Shown in pieces: positions 34,523 through 44,689 of a stretch of DNA of 64,000 nucleotides. The first letter of the stretch is position 1. Each line of letters starts with the position of its first letter. The notes under the pieces were generated by a model. It had not been told where the DNA came from. It saw nothing but the letters and a program-made list of their open reading frames with translations, and did not search any database. The position numbers and the translations under genes are program-made. Source of the DNA: Methylocystis echinoides (GTDB taxonomy: Bacteria; Pseudomonadota; Alphaproteobacteria; Rhizobiales; Beijerinckiaceae); the NCBI RefSeq assembly GCF_027923385.1, contig NZ_BSEC01000007.1, positions 1 to 64,000 on the forward strand. Reading direction: 5' to 3'.

Positions 34523-35566
34523 TCACCGCGCAGGACTCATGAACCGGCTCATGTCCTGGGGGGCGAGTTGGTCTCTGATCGCCGCGTGAACCCGGGCCTT
34601 GCAACGGCTGCGGAGATCGTCGTTGAAGTCGCCAAGTTCGGGGGTGAGAACGACGGCCTCGATCCCCTCGGCGGTCGCGCGGTCGATAAGCGTCACTGAT
34701 GCCCTTTCGCCGGCGGTGTCATTGTCGCGCAGGACATAGAGGCGGCGCAGTCCTTTCGGGAACAGGATGGCCGCGAGATGCCTGGAAGAGAGGGCCGCGA
34801 TCATTGGCATGCTGGGCAGAAGACATCGAACCGAGAGCACGGTTTCAATCCCTTCGCCAGTCGCCATCACGTCGAGCGGCGCGCCAAACCGGACGCCATT
34901 GCCGAGCAGCTCCCCCATGGCGCGTCGTGGGGAGGCGATCGGCGCCTTGCCGCGCCCCGATTTGTCGAGCCATGTGCGATGCACTCCGGTGATCTTGCCC
35001 TTAAGGTCGGTGACCGCCGCGATCATCGCGGGCCAGGTTTCAGGGGCCGACGTGTCCCCGGATCGGTAGTAGCAGCGTGAATGAAAACGGAGGCCTTCGA
35101 GATTCTGCGGCGTTGCGATCCCCCGATGATGCAGATAACGCTCCGCCAATGTGCCGGCGATCGGCCGTGACAGGGCGAAGAGACGACGCGCCGAATCTGG
35201 AGCGCCTGTCGGCCGCTGTCTGCGATCGAGTCTTTGCTTCGGCCGTGGATCAGCGCGTGGCAGTCTGAGAAACCGCCGCGCTTCGTCGAGGACGTCGGCA
35301 AAATTGTTCAAGCCAGCACTCTCGCGAATGATGTCGAGGAGGTCGCCGAACTCATTCGTCGAGGCATCTGTCCAGTTCCCTGCAGCGCCCTTGCCGCTCT
35401 CTGGACCCGTCAATCGAACGAACAGGCTGCGGCCCGGCGTATTGCGGGCGTCGCCAACGATCCAGTAACGGCCATGGGGGCGCCCGTTCGACAAATAGTG
35501 CCGACAGACCCCCTCGGCGTCCTGCGCAAGGCGGCGCGACAATTCCGACGCGACTGAACTCGACAT
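34523..35566 (-). CDS. Toprim-domain primase-like protein
   Basis: 347 aa from the ATG at 35566. N-terminal region with CRHYLSNGRPHGRYWIVGDARN, typical of plasmid TraC-like/DUF7146 proteins, then a Toprim domain: MATGEGIETVLSVRCLLP carries the Glu and RLYVLRDNDTAGERAS the DxD. A zinc finger is not evident. Such proteins may prime complementary-strand synthesis after transfer. It follows the large ParB-like gene, separated by a terminator. Confidence 0.85.
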   Translation of the reverse strand: MSSSVASELSRRLAQDAEGVCRHYLSNGRPHGRYWIVGDARNTPGRSLFVRLTGPESGKGAAGNWTDASTNEFGDLLDIIRESAGLNNFADVLDEARRFLRLPRADPRPKQRLDRRQRPTGAPDSARRLFALSRPIAGTLAERYLHHRGIATPQNLEGLRFHSRCYYRSGDTSAPETWPAMIAAVTDLKGKITGVHRTWLDKSGRGKAPIASPRRAMGELLGNGVRFGAPLDVMATGEGIETVLSVRCLLPSMPMIAALSSRHLAAILFPKGLRRLYVLRDNDTAGERASVTLIDRATAEGIEAVVLTPELGDFNDDLRSRCKARVHAAIRDQLAPQDMSRFMSPAR

Positions 35567-35581
35567 GGAATCGCCTCCAAG

Positions 35582-35612
35582 AAAAAAGGGCCCGCCATTG
35601 CTGGCGAGCCCC
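35582..35612 (-). terminator. rho-independent terminator after the large ParB-like gene
   Basis: On the minus strand GGGCTCGCC-AGCAAT-GGCGGGCCC is followed at once by TTTTTTC. Strong GC stem with one mismatch and a T run; it sits 25 bp past the stop at 35637 and just before the Toprim gene start. Confidence 0.8.
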
Positions 35613-35636
35613 ATGTGCAGTTGACCTCGTGAAGGT

Positions 35637-37775
35637 CTACTCGGCGGCGACGCTTTGAGCGTCGTCGACCGGCTCGGCATCCTCATCAGGCGCGACAATT
35701 TCGTCGAATGCAGGATCGCCTTCCGTTGCTGCACCGTCTTCGACCGCTGCGGCTTCCTCTGGCGCTAAAGGAGAACTCCCTTCCAATGAGGCCTGCGACC
35801 AACGGCCCGGGGTGCGCAGCGGCTCGGGCAGCCAGCCGGCGCCGGTCAGAAGCGTTTCCGCTTCCCGCGCCATATCGCCCTTCTTGAGCGCCTCGATCCG
35901 TCGGGCGACATCGGCGCCTTTCGCCTCCCGAACCGCCTGGAGGATGCGCGCCTTGGTGATTCGTCCGAGGAAATTGTCGACCGTGGGCGTCCACCCCGTC
36001 GCCGCGACGTCGAGAGAGAGCGTCGAGGCGAGACGGTCGGCATGGGCGATCGCCCTCGGCCGGCGGCTCCAGGGCTCGTGCACGGCGTTCAGGGTCAACG
36101 AAACACAATGCGCGAATAGACGCTGGCGCGTATCGGCGTCGAAGGTCGTCAGCGCATCCCACAGGTCTTGCGGCTCCGCCGGCAATTGCTGGGACCAGTC
36201 GAGATGGCGGACGTCGACCTTTGCCGCGAGCGGGGTGTCAGAGAGTCCCGGCGCCTGGGCGCCGAAGGTGACGTTCTTCGCGTCGAGTTCGAGGCAGGTG
36301 TCCACGGCATAGCGATAGAAGAGCCGCAGGCACATGGCGTGGAGAGCCGAGAGGTATGCGATCGCCGGATCCTTGCCGACCGCCTCGCGCAGCGCCAGCG
36401 TGCGATAGGCGGTCAGTTCGCTGAGCAATTTGTCAGGCAGGGGCCTCATCCCCTCATCCTCCTCGTCCGCAGCGGCCGCGGATCGCGCGTTTGCGCTCTC
36501 GTCGGGTTCGCAAGAAGACGAGACCGAGGTCTCCGCACGCGCGGCGTAGGTCGCCGCGGCCTCGGTCTGGACCTCGGGAGTCTCGGGCTCTTCGATGGGC
36601 GCTTCGTCCTCCGGCCGCACATAGCCGCGCTCGACCCGCAGACGCCCGCTCCCATCGATGCTGACAAAGACGCCGGCGCGGGCGATCTCCTCGGGGGCGT
36701 AGAGAACCAGGCGATCCTCGAAAGCTTCGAGCGCCGCCTCAATCTCGGAGAGACGCGCGTCGACCTCCTCCGGGATTTCGTCGGCCTCCGAATAGGCCGC
36801 TTCCAATTGTTCGGCTTCGTTCCGCAGCGCCTCGCGGGTCGCGGCTTCCTCTTCAGTCAACGACTGGCGTTCGCCCAGAAGGTGACGAAGCCCATAGCTA
36901 TGGCCGTAGGGGAAGTCGATCGCCGTCTCCACCCATTTCCAGCCTTCCGCCCGAATGGGCTCGGCGTCGCGCGCGAGCTTCTCGGCGACAAGCCGTTCAA
37001 GCAGGGGAACGTCCTGGAGCCAGCCGCCGTCGTCGCTCTGGAAGAGGTCGCGCATGATCGGCCCGCCGGCAGCCTTGTATTCTTCGGCCGCATAGAGCGC
37101 CCGTTTGTCGGAGGCCCGCACCGTGTCCTCGGTGAGCAGCCGGCGGATCTGATAGGCTTCCTTGTTGTAGGAGCGCTGGATCGCCTCCCAGACCTGCTCC
37201 TGGCGCTCATGGTCGGGATTAACCGTGAAGGCCATCAGCTGGTCGAGGGTCATGCCGTCCTCAGCATAGACGTCGAGAAGCTGGGGCGACACCGAGGCCA
37301 GCCGCAGGCGCTGTTTGACGACGGCGACGCTGACGAAGAAGGCGGCGGCGATCTCCTCCTCGCTATTTCCTTTCTCGCGCAAGGTCAGGAACGCCCGGAA
37401 CTGATCGAGCGGATGCAGCGGCGCGCGCTGGACATTTTCGGCAAGGCTGTCCTCTTCCGCGATTCCGTCTGTCCGCACGACGCAAGGGATAGGGGCGTTG
37501 CGGGCCAGGCGCTTCTGCTTCACGAGAAGCTCAAGCGCCCGGTAACGGCGCCCGCCCGCGGGGATTTCGAACATGCCCGTCTCGGCGCCCTGGTCGTCGA
37601 CTACCGGCCGCACGGTGATGCTCTGCAAGAGCGTGCGACGGGCAATGTCTTCCGCCAGCTCTTCGATCGAGACGCCGGCCTTGATCCGCCGCACATTCGA
37701 CTGAGATAGCACCAGCTTGCTGAACGGAATATCGCGCGACGCGCTCAGCTGGATTTTCTGGACCGATTTTGTCAT
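35637..37775 (-). CDS. large ParB-like nuclease-domain protein
   Basis: 712 aa from the ATG at 37775. ParB N-domain (LVLSQSNVRRIKAGVSIEEL, PAGGRRYRALELL, EEDSLAENVQRAPLHPLDQFRAF) and a helix-turn-helix region (NSEEEIAAAFFVSVAVVKQRLRLASV). The remaining 500 residues are acidic and partly coiled, with an acidic end (about 690-712). These long ParB-like proteins occur on alphaproteobacterial plasmids and ICEs beside DUF932 and DUF2493 genes; a role in DNA processing rather than partition is suspected. Ends in a terminator. Confidence 0.88.
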   Translation of the reverse strand: MTKSVQKIQLSASRDIPFSKLVLSQSNVRRIKAGVSIEELAEDIARRTLLQSITVRPVVDDQGAETGMFEIPAGGRRYRALELLVKQKRLARNAPIPCVVRTDGIAEEDSLAENVQRAPLHPLDQFRAFLTLREKGNSEEEIAAAFFVSVAVVKQRLRLASVSPQLLDVYAEDGMTLDQLMAFTVNPDHERQEQVWEAIQRSYNKEAYQIRRLLTEDTVRASDKRALYAAEEYKAAGGPIMRDLFQSDDGGWLQDVPLLERLVAEKLARDAEPIRAEGWKWVETAIDFPYGHSYGLRHLLGERQSLTEEEAATREALRNEAEQLEAAYSEADEIPEEVDARLSEIEAALEAFEDRLVLYAPEEIARAGVFVSIDGSGRLRVERGYVRPEDEAPIEEPETPEVQTEAAATYAARAETSVSSSCEPDESANARSAAAADEEDEGMRPLPDKLLSELTAYRTLALREAVGKDPAIAYLSALHAMCLRLFYRYAVDTCLELDAKNVTFGAQAPGLSDTPLAAKVDVRHLDWSQQLPAEPQDLWDALTTFDADTRQRLFAHCVSLTLNAVHEPWSRRPRAIAHADRLASTLSLDVAATGWTPTVDNFLGRITKARILQAVREAKGADVARRIEALKKGDMAREAETLLTGAGWLPEPLRTPGRWSQASLEGSSPLAPEEAAAVEDGAATEGDPAFDEIVAPDEDAEPVDDAQSVAAE

Positions 37776-37870
37776 TGTTTCAACTCCGCGACGGGCGACC
37801 GAGAGCCTCTCTCTCGACCTCCACCTCGTCACGAAGCGCAGCGCCGCCCTCGAACTCTAAAGGGCGACGC
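37776..37870 (-). promoter_or_regulatory. leader of the large ParB-like gene (leader C)
   Basis: TCCGCGACGGGCG at 37785 is followed by CGAGAG-CCTCT-CTCTCG (6-bp stem) and CTCGTCAC. About 50 bp closely resembles the leader of the DUF932 gene. A further dyad CGCCGCCCT to AGGGCGACG lies at about 37850. Confidence 0.45.
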
Positions 37871-37943
37871 CGCAAAGAACTTAATCGGGTAGGGAGCCGC
37901 CGCGACAGCTGCAGGCTGCGTGCAAGCGGTGCAACGACAAATA

Positions 37944-39140
37944 TCACTGGGCGCGATCGAAGAGCTTCTTGGCGCGCGCCTCGAAATCGAGTCGCGCATC
38001 CTGGTGGCTCTTGCCCCGCGCGACAGCCGTTATGCCCTGCACGAAATCGAAGACGCTCTCTGGCTTGCGGCCTGCCTCGGCGAGGACTGTCTGGATAATC
38101 TTCGCCGTCTCGGCTTTCGAGAACCCACGCTTGCGCAGGAATTCCGTGCGGTCGTCGTCATTGCGGGCAACGATCCGCTGCCGCGCCGCCTTGACGCCGT
38201 TGACGAAGGGCAGCGGCGAGGAATTGGCGAAGCGGGTCAACGCCGGCGCCGCCTCATGCGCAAAACGCGCCGCCGCGTATTTGGAGTGGCGGATCGTGAT
38301 CTCCTCGAAATCCTCAACGCCCCAGAGATTCCGGTTCTGGCACACGGCGCGCAGATAGAAGCTGGCAATCCCGAGCGTCTTCGCGCCCACCTCTGAATTC
38401 CAGCAGTAGAAGCCTCGAAAGAAGAGATCTGGCGAGCCGTCGGGGAGATGGCCGGCTTCGATCGGATTGAGATCGTCGACCAGGAAGAGGAAGACGTCCC
38501 GATCCGACGCATAGAGCGTCGTCGTCTCCTCCGTGACGTCGACATTGGGATTGTAGATTCCGGTCGACCAGTCGAGCACGCCTGGCACCTTCCAACGTGT
38601 GTCGCCCGTACCGTTTCCGGCAATCCGCTGCACGGCGGAGACGAGCTCATGGTCATAGATCCGGCCATAGTCAGGGCCGGTCACCGCGCGCAATTCGACG
38701 CGACTGTTTTCGACCTCGAGCGTCTTGACCTGCTCGGGGCGATGGGAGGTCAAGCCATATTGCAGATTGATCCCGGCGAGCGGGGCTGGAAGCTGCCGAA
38801 GGTAGGCCGCCGGCGCGCCGATGAGGCTTGCGAGCTGGCTAAAACTCCAATGGGTCATGGCGGCCGGACTGTCGGAACCCGGCAGTTGAAGTGAAAGCCG
38901 TTCGGCGTCGTCGCGGCTGGCTTCCACTCGGATTGCGGCGCTCTCGATCGTCCTCGTCCGGCTGCGCTCAGTCCGGCCACGCACGGCGGCGAACAGATCC
39001 GACAGGGACAGGTATCGCTCATCCGAAGGTCGAGAAAACCACTCTGACGACACGCGGCCAATACGCTCGCCGCGGCTTGCGTCCACCTTGTAGCCGCCAC
39101 CATGGCCCCGAGCCGAATCCAAAATCTCCACCTGGGTCAT
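37944..39140 (-). CDS. DUF932 domain protein
   Basis: 398 aa. DUF932 body: FSQLASLIGAPAAYLRQLPAPLA, LRAVTGPDYGRIYDHELVSAV, TTTLYASDRDVFLFLVDD and FYCWNSEVGAKTLGIASFYLRAVCQN. Related to phage and plasmid proteins of unknown function, some annotated as phage-plasmid-like. Starts with a leader like that of the ParB-like gene next to it, so both may be controlled together. Confidence 0.88.
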   Translation of the reverse strand: MTQVEILDSARGHGGGYKVDASRGERIGRVSSEWFSRPSDERYLSLSDLFAAVRGRTERSRTRTIESAAIRVEASRDDAERLSLQLPGSDSPAAMTHWSFSQLASLIGAPAAYLRQLPAPLAGINLQYGLTSHRPEQVKTLEVENSRVELRAVTGPDYGRIYDHELVSAVQRIAGNGTGDTRWKVPGVLDWSTGIYNPNVDVTEETTTLYASDRDVFLFLVDDLNPIEAGHLPDGSPDLFFRGFYCWNSEVGAKTLGIASFYLRAVCQNRNLWGVEDFEEITIRHSKYAAARFAHEAAPALTRFANSSPLPFVNGVKAARQRIVARNDDDRTEFLRKRGFSKAETAKIIQTVLAEAGRKPESVFDFVQGITAVARGKSHQDARLDFEARAKKLFDRAQ

Positions 39141-39200
39141 CGATCGTCTCCGCGACGGGCGCCGAGAGCCTCACTCTCGGACCTCAACCCGTCACCGACC
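39141..39200 (-). promoter_or_regulatory. leader of the DUF932 gene (leader D)
   Basis: TCCGCGACGGGCG at 39150 is followed by the perfect hairpin CCGAGAG-CCTCA-CTCTCGG and by CCCGTC, which can pair with the GACGGG before it. It matches leader C over about 50 bp. No gene is seen between it and the CusA remnant at 39316. Confidence 0.48.
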
Positions 39201-39315
39201 TCTCGTCCGCACTCTCACTCTCAGGCTTCTCCGTTTTTCCCTAGGGCTATATGATGCGAGCGGGACTAGCTGAATCCAAGCAGAGAGAATTTAGGCCGGG
39301 TGGCACGTTCTGTGC

Positions 39316-40239
39316 GACCCTCTCGAAGGCCGGGAGCGCTACGGGGTCAATGTGCGCTATCCGCGGGATTTCCGGTCGAGCCCGAAAGCAATCGCCAGCG
39401 ATGTGCTGATCACGCTGCCGGGCGGGGGGACGATTCCGCTCGGCGAGGTCGCCAAGGTGGAATTGGTGCGGGGGCCAACGGCGATCCGCACTGAGAACGG
39501 ACAGCTTGCGGTCTATATCTATGTCGATGTGCGCGACCGCGATATCGGCGGTTTTGTAACCGAGGCGCGGCAGGCGGTCGCCGATGCGATCGAATTCCCC
39601 CCGGGCGCCTACGCCGTCTGGAGCGGCCAATTCGAATATCTCGAACGCGCCGAAGCGCGCACGAAGATCGTCGTCCCCGTCACGCTCTTCATCATTTTCC
39701 TGCTGCTCTATCTGAACTTCCGCAAGATTACCGAAACGCTGATCGTCATGCTGTCGCTGCCTTTCGCACTGGTCGGCGGCGTCTGGCTGATGTGGCTGAT
39801 GAATTTCAACATGTCGGTCGCGGTCGGGGTCGGATTCATTGCGCTGGCCGGCGTCGCCGCCGAAACCGGCGTCATCATGCTCATCTATCTCGACGCCGCC
39901 ATGCATGAGGTAGCAGCAAAACGCGCCGCCGAAGGGTAAGTCTTTACCAAGGCTGATGTGCGCGAGGCGATCATGCTCGGCGCGGTCGAGCGCGTGCGGC
40001 CCAAAATGATGACGGTCATCGCCATTATGGCCGGCCTCGTGCCCATCCTTTGGAGCACGGGCGCCGGTTCCGAGGTCATGCAGCGCATCGCCGTGCCGAT
40101 GATCGGCGGCATGGTGTCATCCACGATTCTGACGCTGGTCGTGATCCCCGCCATTTATGCCCTGATCAAAGGCGTCGGCTTGCCCAGCGGCGAGGGCGAG
40201 GCCAGCGCCGCGCCGAACAAGGCGCGCCGGGCCGATTGA
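39316..40239 (+). pseudogene. CusA/CzcA-type RND efflux pump, C-terminal remnant
   Basis: The reading frame starts abruptly at DPLEGRERYGVNVRYPRD and keeps CusA hallmarks: GGTIPLGEVAKVEL, membrane segments VPVTLFIIFLLLYLNF and FALVGGVWLMWLM, and [20 protein letters not shown] with [23 protein letters not shown] stop at 39937-39939 splits it in the same frame. About two thirds of the roughly 1040-residue pump is missing at the 5' side. Metal or silver efflux function is lost. Confidence 0.88.
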
Positions 40240-40279
40240 CAGAAAGCGCAGCGCATCAACTCAACCAAGGGAGGCCATT

Positions 40280-40402
40280 ATGAGAAAAGCGATCGGAGGA
40301 AATCTTATGCTGCTGCCCGCGACGTTCGGGCTGGCGTTAGGCGCGGCGGCCTTAAACGCGCCGATGCCTGTTCCGCCCAGACTTTTCCATCAGAATTCTT
40401 GA
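40280..40402 (+). CDS. short signal-peptide ORF, probably a truncated periplasmic gene
   Basis: 40 codons with a strong GGGAGG ribosome site 6 bp before the ATG. The product is essentially a signal peptide (MLLPATFGLALGAAALNA) followed by 15 residues, then TGA. Its place right after the CusA remnant suggests the start of a periplasmic metal-resistance protein whose body was lost. Confidence 0.4.
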   Translation: MRKAIGGNLMLLPATFGLALGAAALNAPMPVPPRLFHQNS

Positions 40403-40472
40403 TAATACAAAAGACGACAGTTCTGGGAGGTGACTTCACGAAGAATGGTCGAGAATATCGAGCACCGGGCAT

Positions 40473-40605
40473 GCTGGGGTCGGGACGGCGCTCAATCTCG
40501 GGCTCGTCCTGATGGAATTGTTGTTTGGGTTCCTGTCGAATTCGCTCGCCCTTATTTCGGATGGCGTGCACAATTTTTCTGATGTTCTCGGCCTGCTCCT
40601 AGGCC
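40473..40605 (+). pseudogene. cation diffusion facilitator (CzcD-like), N-terminal fragment
   Basis: The frame reads TALNLGLVLMELLFGFLSNS then LALISDGVHNFSDVLGLLLG, the first two helices of CDF transporters with the SDGVHNFSD metal-site motif (usually DxxHNxxD). Homology stops sharply at about 40605, where an IS end begins. The rest of the gene is missing. Confidence 0.75.
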
Positions 40606-40779
40606 GTGTGGACGGATTCCCGCAAGCTTCTGATTTAGGGGGTACACGAATCGCATTTTCTCTGATTCATAGGGTGCCGGCGTATTGGAGGGCCGGCAAT
40701 GCTGACAGGAATGCGAGAGGAGGATTGGGCCACGGTCCTGACGGTGTTTAAGGCGACACGAGGGGGCTGCCCTTTTTAG
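40606..40779 (+). mobile_element. IS fragment with transposase N-terminus
   Basis: After the CDF break the sequence changes character. An ATG at 40699 opens 26 codons, MLTGMREEDWATVLTVFKATR..., which resemble the start of IS5-type transposases (EEDWxxVL). The frame ends at a TAG at 40777. Family assignment is tentative. From 40780 to 40954 nothing was recognised. Confidence 0.45.
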
Positions 40780-40954
40780 TCGCCCGGACTCCTGCGCGCC
40801 AGGATCACTAAGAGAAGCGCGAGGCTGCCGGGGAGGGCAGAGGCGAAAACGCAGCGGAGTGGCAATCTTGTCCCAGAGGAGTCCTGCGACAATTCTGGCG
40901 ATAAGTTGCAACAGGCCACGGTCGTGCTGAACGGCTGATACCTCTGGCCCGCAG

Positions 40955-43606
40955 TCGTATTTGCGCGTCTGTCCTTTCAGTCGCGGCGAATATCGGTCTG
41001 TCGCGAAGATTGCGACGGAGGAGGCAATTGGGATGGATCGTGGCCACGCAATCGTTGCAGCCATGATCGAGGCCCTTCGAACTCGTGGCATTTTGTTGCC
41101 CGCAGCGACAATTTTGGAACGCCTGGGCCTGGCGGCTCGCGCACGCGCTCGAAAGCAGGCACACAAGAATCTTGTCGAGGGATTGGAACTGCGGGCCGTC
41201 GCCGCGCTGGAGGCGTTGATCGTGGTCAGCGACAGTAGAGATCGCACTGCGCTCGCGTGGCTTCGTGATTGGCCCGAAGCGCCGACCCAGAAGAACCTTG
41301 TTGGCGTCGTCGAGCGCTTGCAATTTGTTCGAAGCCTGGGCATCGGGGCAGATCGCGAGCAACGGATTCATCGCGCGCGCTATAGGGCGATCGCCAAGGA
41401 AACAACTATTCTCAGCGCCCAGCATCTTTCGCGATTAGACCCCACGCGCCGACTGGCGACTCTGGTCGTGTTCGCCCGCGAGACGGAAGCGATCCTCACG
41501 GACGCGGCGCTGGTCATGTTCGACAAGATGCTTGGCGGCGTCTACCGTCACGCCGAACGCGTCTACAGAGAAAATGTTGTCCATCGAGCGAAAGCGCTCG
41601 ATGCGTCCGCGCGTGCGTTGCTCCACCTGGCGAAAGCCATGTTGGCGGCGAAGGAGTCTGGAGAGGACCAGGATGCGGCTGTTGAACGATCGCTTGGTTG
41701 GGGACGCCTGAAGGCGCTTGTCGCTGAAACAGAAATTGTCGTCACAAACACGCGCGAAGATAATCTGACCGAAATCGTCGAAAGATATCCGACGGTGCGC
41801 CGGATGATACCGGTCCTGCTCAACGCATTTGTATTCCGCTCATGGAAGGCAAACGACACATTGCTCGACGCGCTTGATTTGTTGCGTGGACTTTATGTAG
41901 CGCGGTCGAGACACCTCCCGCAGCGCCCGCCCATGGCGTTTCTGAAAGCGACATGGCGCAAGCTCGTTGGACGAGGCCCTACATTTGACCGTCGGGCATA
42001 TGAGGTCGCTGTAATGATGACGCTACGCGACAGTTTGCGGTCCGGAGACATTTGGGTCGAAGGCAGCCGTGCATTCCGCGCCTTCGGCGATTTTCTTTTG
42101 CCGCCCGAGGCATTTGTTGCGCGGCGCCAAGAGGACGAATTGGGACTGGCTGTCCCGGATCGCTTCGATGACTGGATCACGGAGCGGACTGCTTTGCTTG
42201 AATCGCGGCTCAATGAAATCGACGCGCTCGCGTCTTCAGGCAAGCTTGTCGAGGCGGCTATCACCTCAGAGGGGCTATCGATCAGTCCCATTCGCAAAGG
42301 CGAAAGCGACGAAGTAGACGATGTCGCGCGGCGACTCTACGGCATGCTGCCGCGCCTGCGGATCACCGAGCTGCTCGCCGAAGTCAATGGTTGGACAGGA
42401 TTTGCCGAGCGCTTCGGTCATCTGCGGACCGGCGCGCCGCCCGAGGAAAATATCGGGCTGATGACGGCGTTGCTTGCGGACGCCACCAATCTCGGCCTCG
42501 CCCGAATGGCGCGAAGCTCCAAAATATTCAGCCATTCAAAATTGCTTTGGATTGCGGAATGGCACATTCGCGACGAAACATATCAGGCGGCGCTGGCATG
42601 CTTGACCGAAGCAATACATTCGCAGCCGTTCACAATGGTCTGGGGTGACGGCGGCGCATCATCGTCGGATGGACAATTTTTCAAGGCAGGCGGGCATGGC
42701 GAAGCCCGCGCCGATTACAACGCCAAATATGGCTTCGAGCCGGGCGTCAAGTTTTATACGCATATCTCCGATCGCTACGCGCCGTTTCACACCAAGGTCA
42801 TCGCCGCCAACGCCAGCGAGGCCGCACATATTCTCGACGGCCTGCTTCACCACGAATGCTCGCTGGATATCCGCGAGCATTACACCGACACGGCGGGCGC
42901 CGTCGATCACGTATTCGGTCTCTGTCATCTCACGGGATTTAGATTCGCGCCGCGCATTCGAGATCTTGCCGATCGCCGCCTCTATGTTGCGGACGCTCGT
43001 GCCACCTACGCATCTCTCGACCCGATGATCGGCGGCGCTATCGACTTTCGTGTCATTGCCGAAAACTGGGATGAGACGTTGCGCCTCGCGGCGTCAATCA
43101 AAGCTGGGACCGTTGCGCCGTCCATCCTGATGCGTCGACTCGCGGCTTACCCCAAACAGAATGCGCTGGCGAAGACACTTCGGGAAATAGGCCGGCTCGA
43201 ACGCACGCTCTTTACCCTCGACTGGATCAGCGACCCGGCTCTGCGGCGGCGAACGAATGCCGGCCTCAACAAAGGAGAGGCGCGGAACGCGCTCGCCAGG
43301 GCGGTGTTCTTTCATCGCCTTGGCGAAATCCGCGACCGCACCTTCGAAAATCAACGCTACCGGGCCTCTGGCCTCAATCTCGTGGTGTCGGCCGTCATTC
43401 TGTGGAATACGGTCTATCTCAGCCACGCCGTTGCTGAACTCCGCTCCAGCGGAGAACGGGTCCGTGACGATTTGCTCCCTCATATCGCGCCGCTCGGCTG
43501 GGAGCACATCACCTTCAACGGGGACTATGTCTGGCCGACCGAGCCGCTCCAAAACGCCTTCCGGCCCCTCAGAAATCCGCGGTCCGAGCTACTCGATGCG
43601 GCTTAG
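40955..43606 (+). pseudogene. tnpA: Tn3-family transposase, 5'-truncated
   Basis: About 880 codons, against about 990 for complete Tn3-type TnpA; roughly the first 110 residues are gone and the open frame merely starts at a GTG/ATG-like codon. The DDE core is intact: VWGDGGASSSDGQFF, HYTDTAGAVDHVFGL, and FHRLGEIRDRTFENQ with SGLNLVVSAVILWNTVYL. It is probably not expressed from its own start, but the catalytic part could still be made if fused. Confidence 0.88.
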
Positions 43607-43639
43607 AGTACAATTTTGGGAAGATTCTGCGCTGACCCC
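40955..43639 (+). mobile_element. Tn3-family transposon remnant with intact right end
   Basis: The right terminal repeat is a 38-bp sequence at 43602-43639, reading outward-in GGGGTCAGCGCAG... and ending ...CTCTAAG, the exact length and end bases (GGGG, TAAG) of Tn3-family repeats. It overlaps the tnpA stop. The left end, the tnpA 5' part and any resolvase are missing. Confidence 0.8.
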
Positions 43640-43991
43640 AGTTTCGGCGATCAGGGTAATCGCCGGTCCCATCGTTAAATCCCTAGCGCGCCCGAGCCGT
43701 GGGAAGAAAATGTGTAAAGTTTCGCGCTTGATCACATACGCCTGATGAATTCACTTGCGCTTGTGGTTACGGATGCGGAAATGTCGCAGGGCGGTGTTGC
43801 AGGCGGCATGCGCCCGACGAAGACAACCGCGTCATTTCGCCGACCGCGGCTTTGTCCAGCTTTCCATATGCACCCCATGCGGCGACACATTCAAAGCGGT
43901 CAGCTCGGTTGGCCGGATAATAAATCGCTTGCACTCTGGCCCGACTGTTGACCGGCGCGATGTGGGCGGCCTCATCATTGACGGCAAGCCC
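43640..43991. other. 350-bp stretch without a recognised gene
   Basis: Lies between the Tn3 right end and the defence island. Several short open frames cross it, none with family resemblance. It may be decayed mobile DNA. Confidence 0.4.
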
Positions 43992-44681
43992 TCAGCTACT
44001 CGAATATTCGTCCTTGTTTTCCTTTTTGTCTTGCGATGCCAAGAAATGGAGTGCGACGGCATTCTCCGTGCGCTCAAAGTGACCCAGATAGTCGTTGGGA
44101 GCCACCGCGTCGGGACACGGATCGGTCTTTCCATATTCAATAAGAAAGTCCCGAAGCAAAGGAAATGTCTCGCTGGAGATGGGCTCGTCCTTCTGACGAA
44201 TGAGCCGAGTTACCGCGTAGGCGGGGTATAGAGTGCTCAGTTTTTCCGATGAGAATGTGGGATGGCCGCTCTGCACCGAGTTGGCGATCAACACGGTGCG
44301 TATGCACCAACTCACGCGTCGCTGCACAAGCTTATCGTCGAATTCGGCGCCAAACCGGACGATCAACCAGCCAAGATCGGCGGCCGCTCGAATTTCTTTC
44401 TCGTAGTTTGATCTCTGTCTAAATGAACTCTTGATATTTTCAAAAGGAACCGGGGAGCCCGTGAGGAGAAGGCCCTCTCGTATGATGTGCAGCACGAAAA
44501 GATCGCCGTTTTTCGACTTATCGATCATCACGTGGAGCGGGTAAAACGAGAGCGATACCGAGCCGACCTTAACCTGTCTCGTATGCCCGTCAGCAGTGAT
44601 AAGCAAAAGATCTATGTCAGAGCGCGTGTCATTGTCTGCGCGCGCTCTGCTTCCGAACAAAACAAGAGATGATATCGACAT
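43992..44681 (-). CDS. MNT-like nucleotidyltransferase
   Basis: 229 aa. Polymerase-beta-type nucleotidyltransferase core at the N-end: LVLFGSRARADNDTRSDIDLLLI, with the GS and DxD motifs. The rest is helical and resembles proteins where the NTase is followed by a HEPN-like region, though the HEPN RxxxxH motif was not found. It begins 8 bp after the capW-like gene stop, so it is expressed under that regulator's promoter. It is not the CD-NTase of the CBASS operon. Role unknown; an AMPylating or antitoxin-like activity is possible. Confidence 0.75.
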   Translation of the reverse strand: MSISSLVLFGSRARADNDTRSDIDLLLITADGHTRQVKVGSVSLSFYPLHVMIDKSKNGDLFVLHIIREGLLLTGSPVPFENIKSSFRQRSNYEKEIRAAADLGWLIVRFGAEFDDKLVQRRVSWCIRTVLIANSVQSGHPTFSSEKLSTLYPAYAVTRLIRQKDEPISSETFPLLRDFLIEYGKTDPCPDAVAPNDYLGHFERTENAVALHFLASQDKKENKDEYSSS

Positions 44682-44689
44682 GAGTGGAG

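Noticed and set aside
40400..40954. left end of the Tn3-family element
   Set aside because: No GGGGTCAGCG-like repeat is present; the 5' part of the transposon appears lost.
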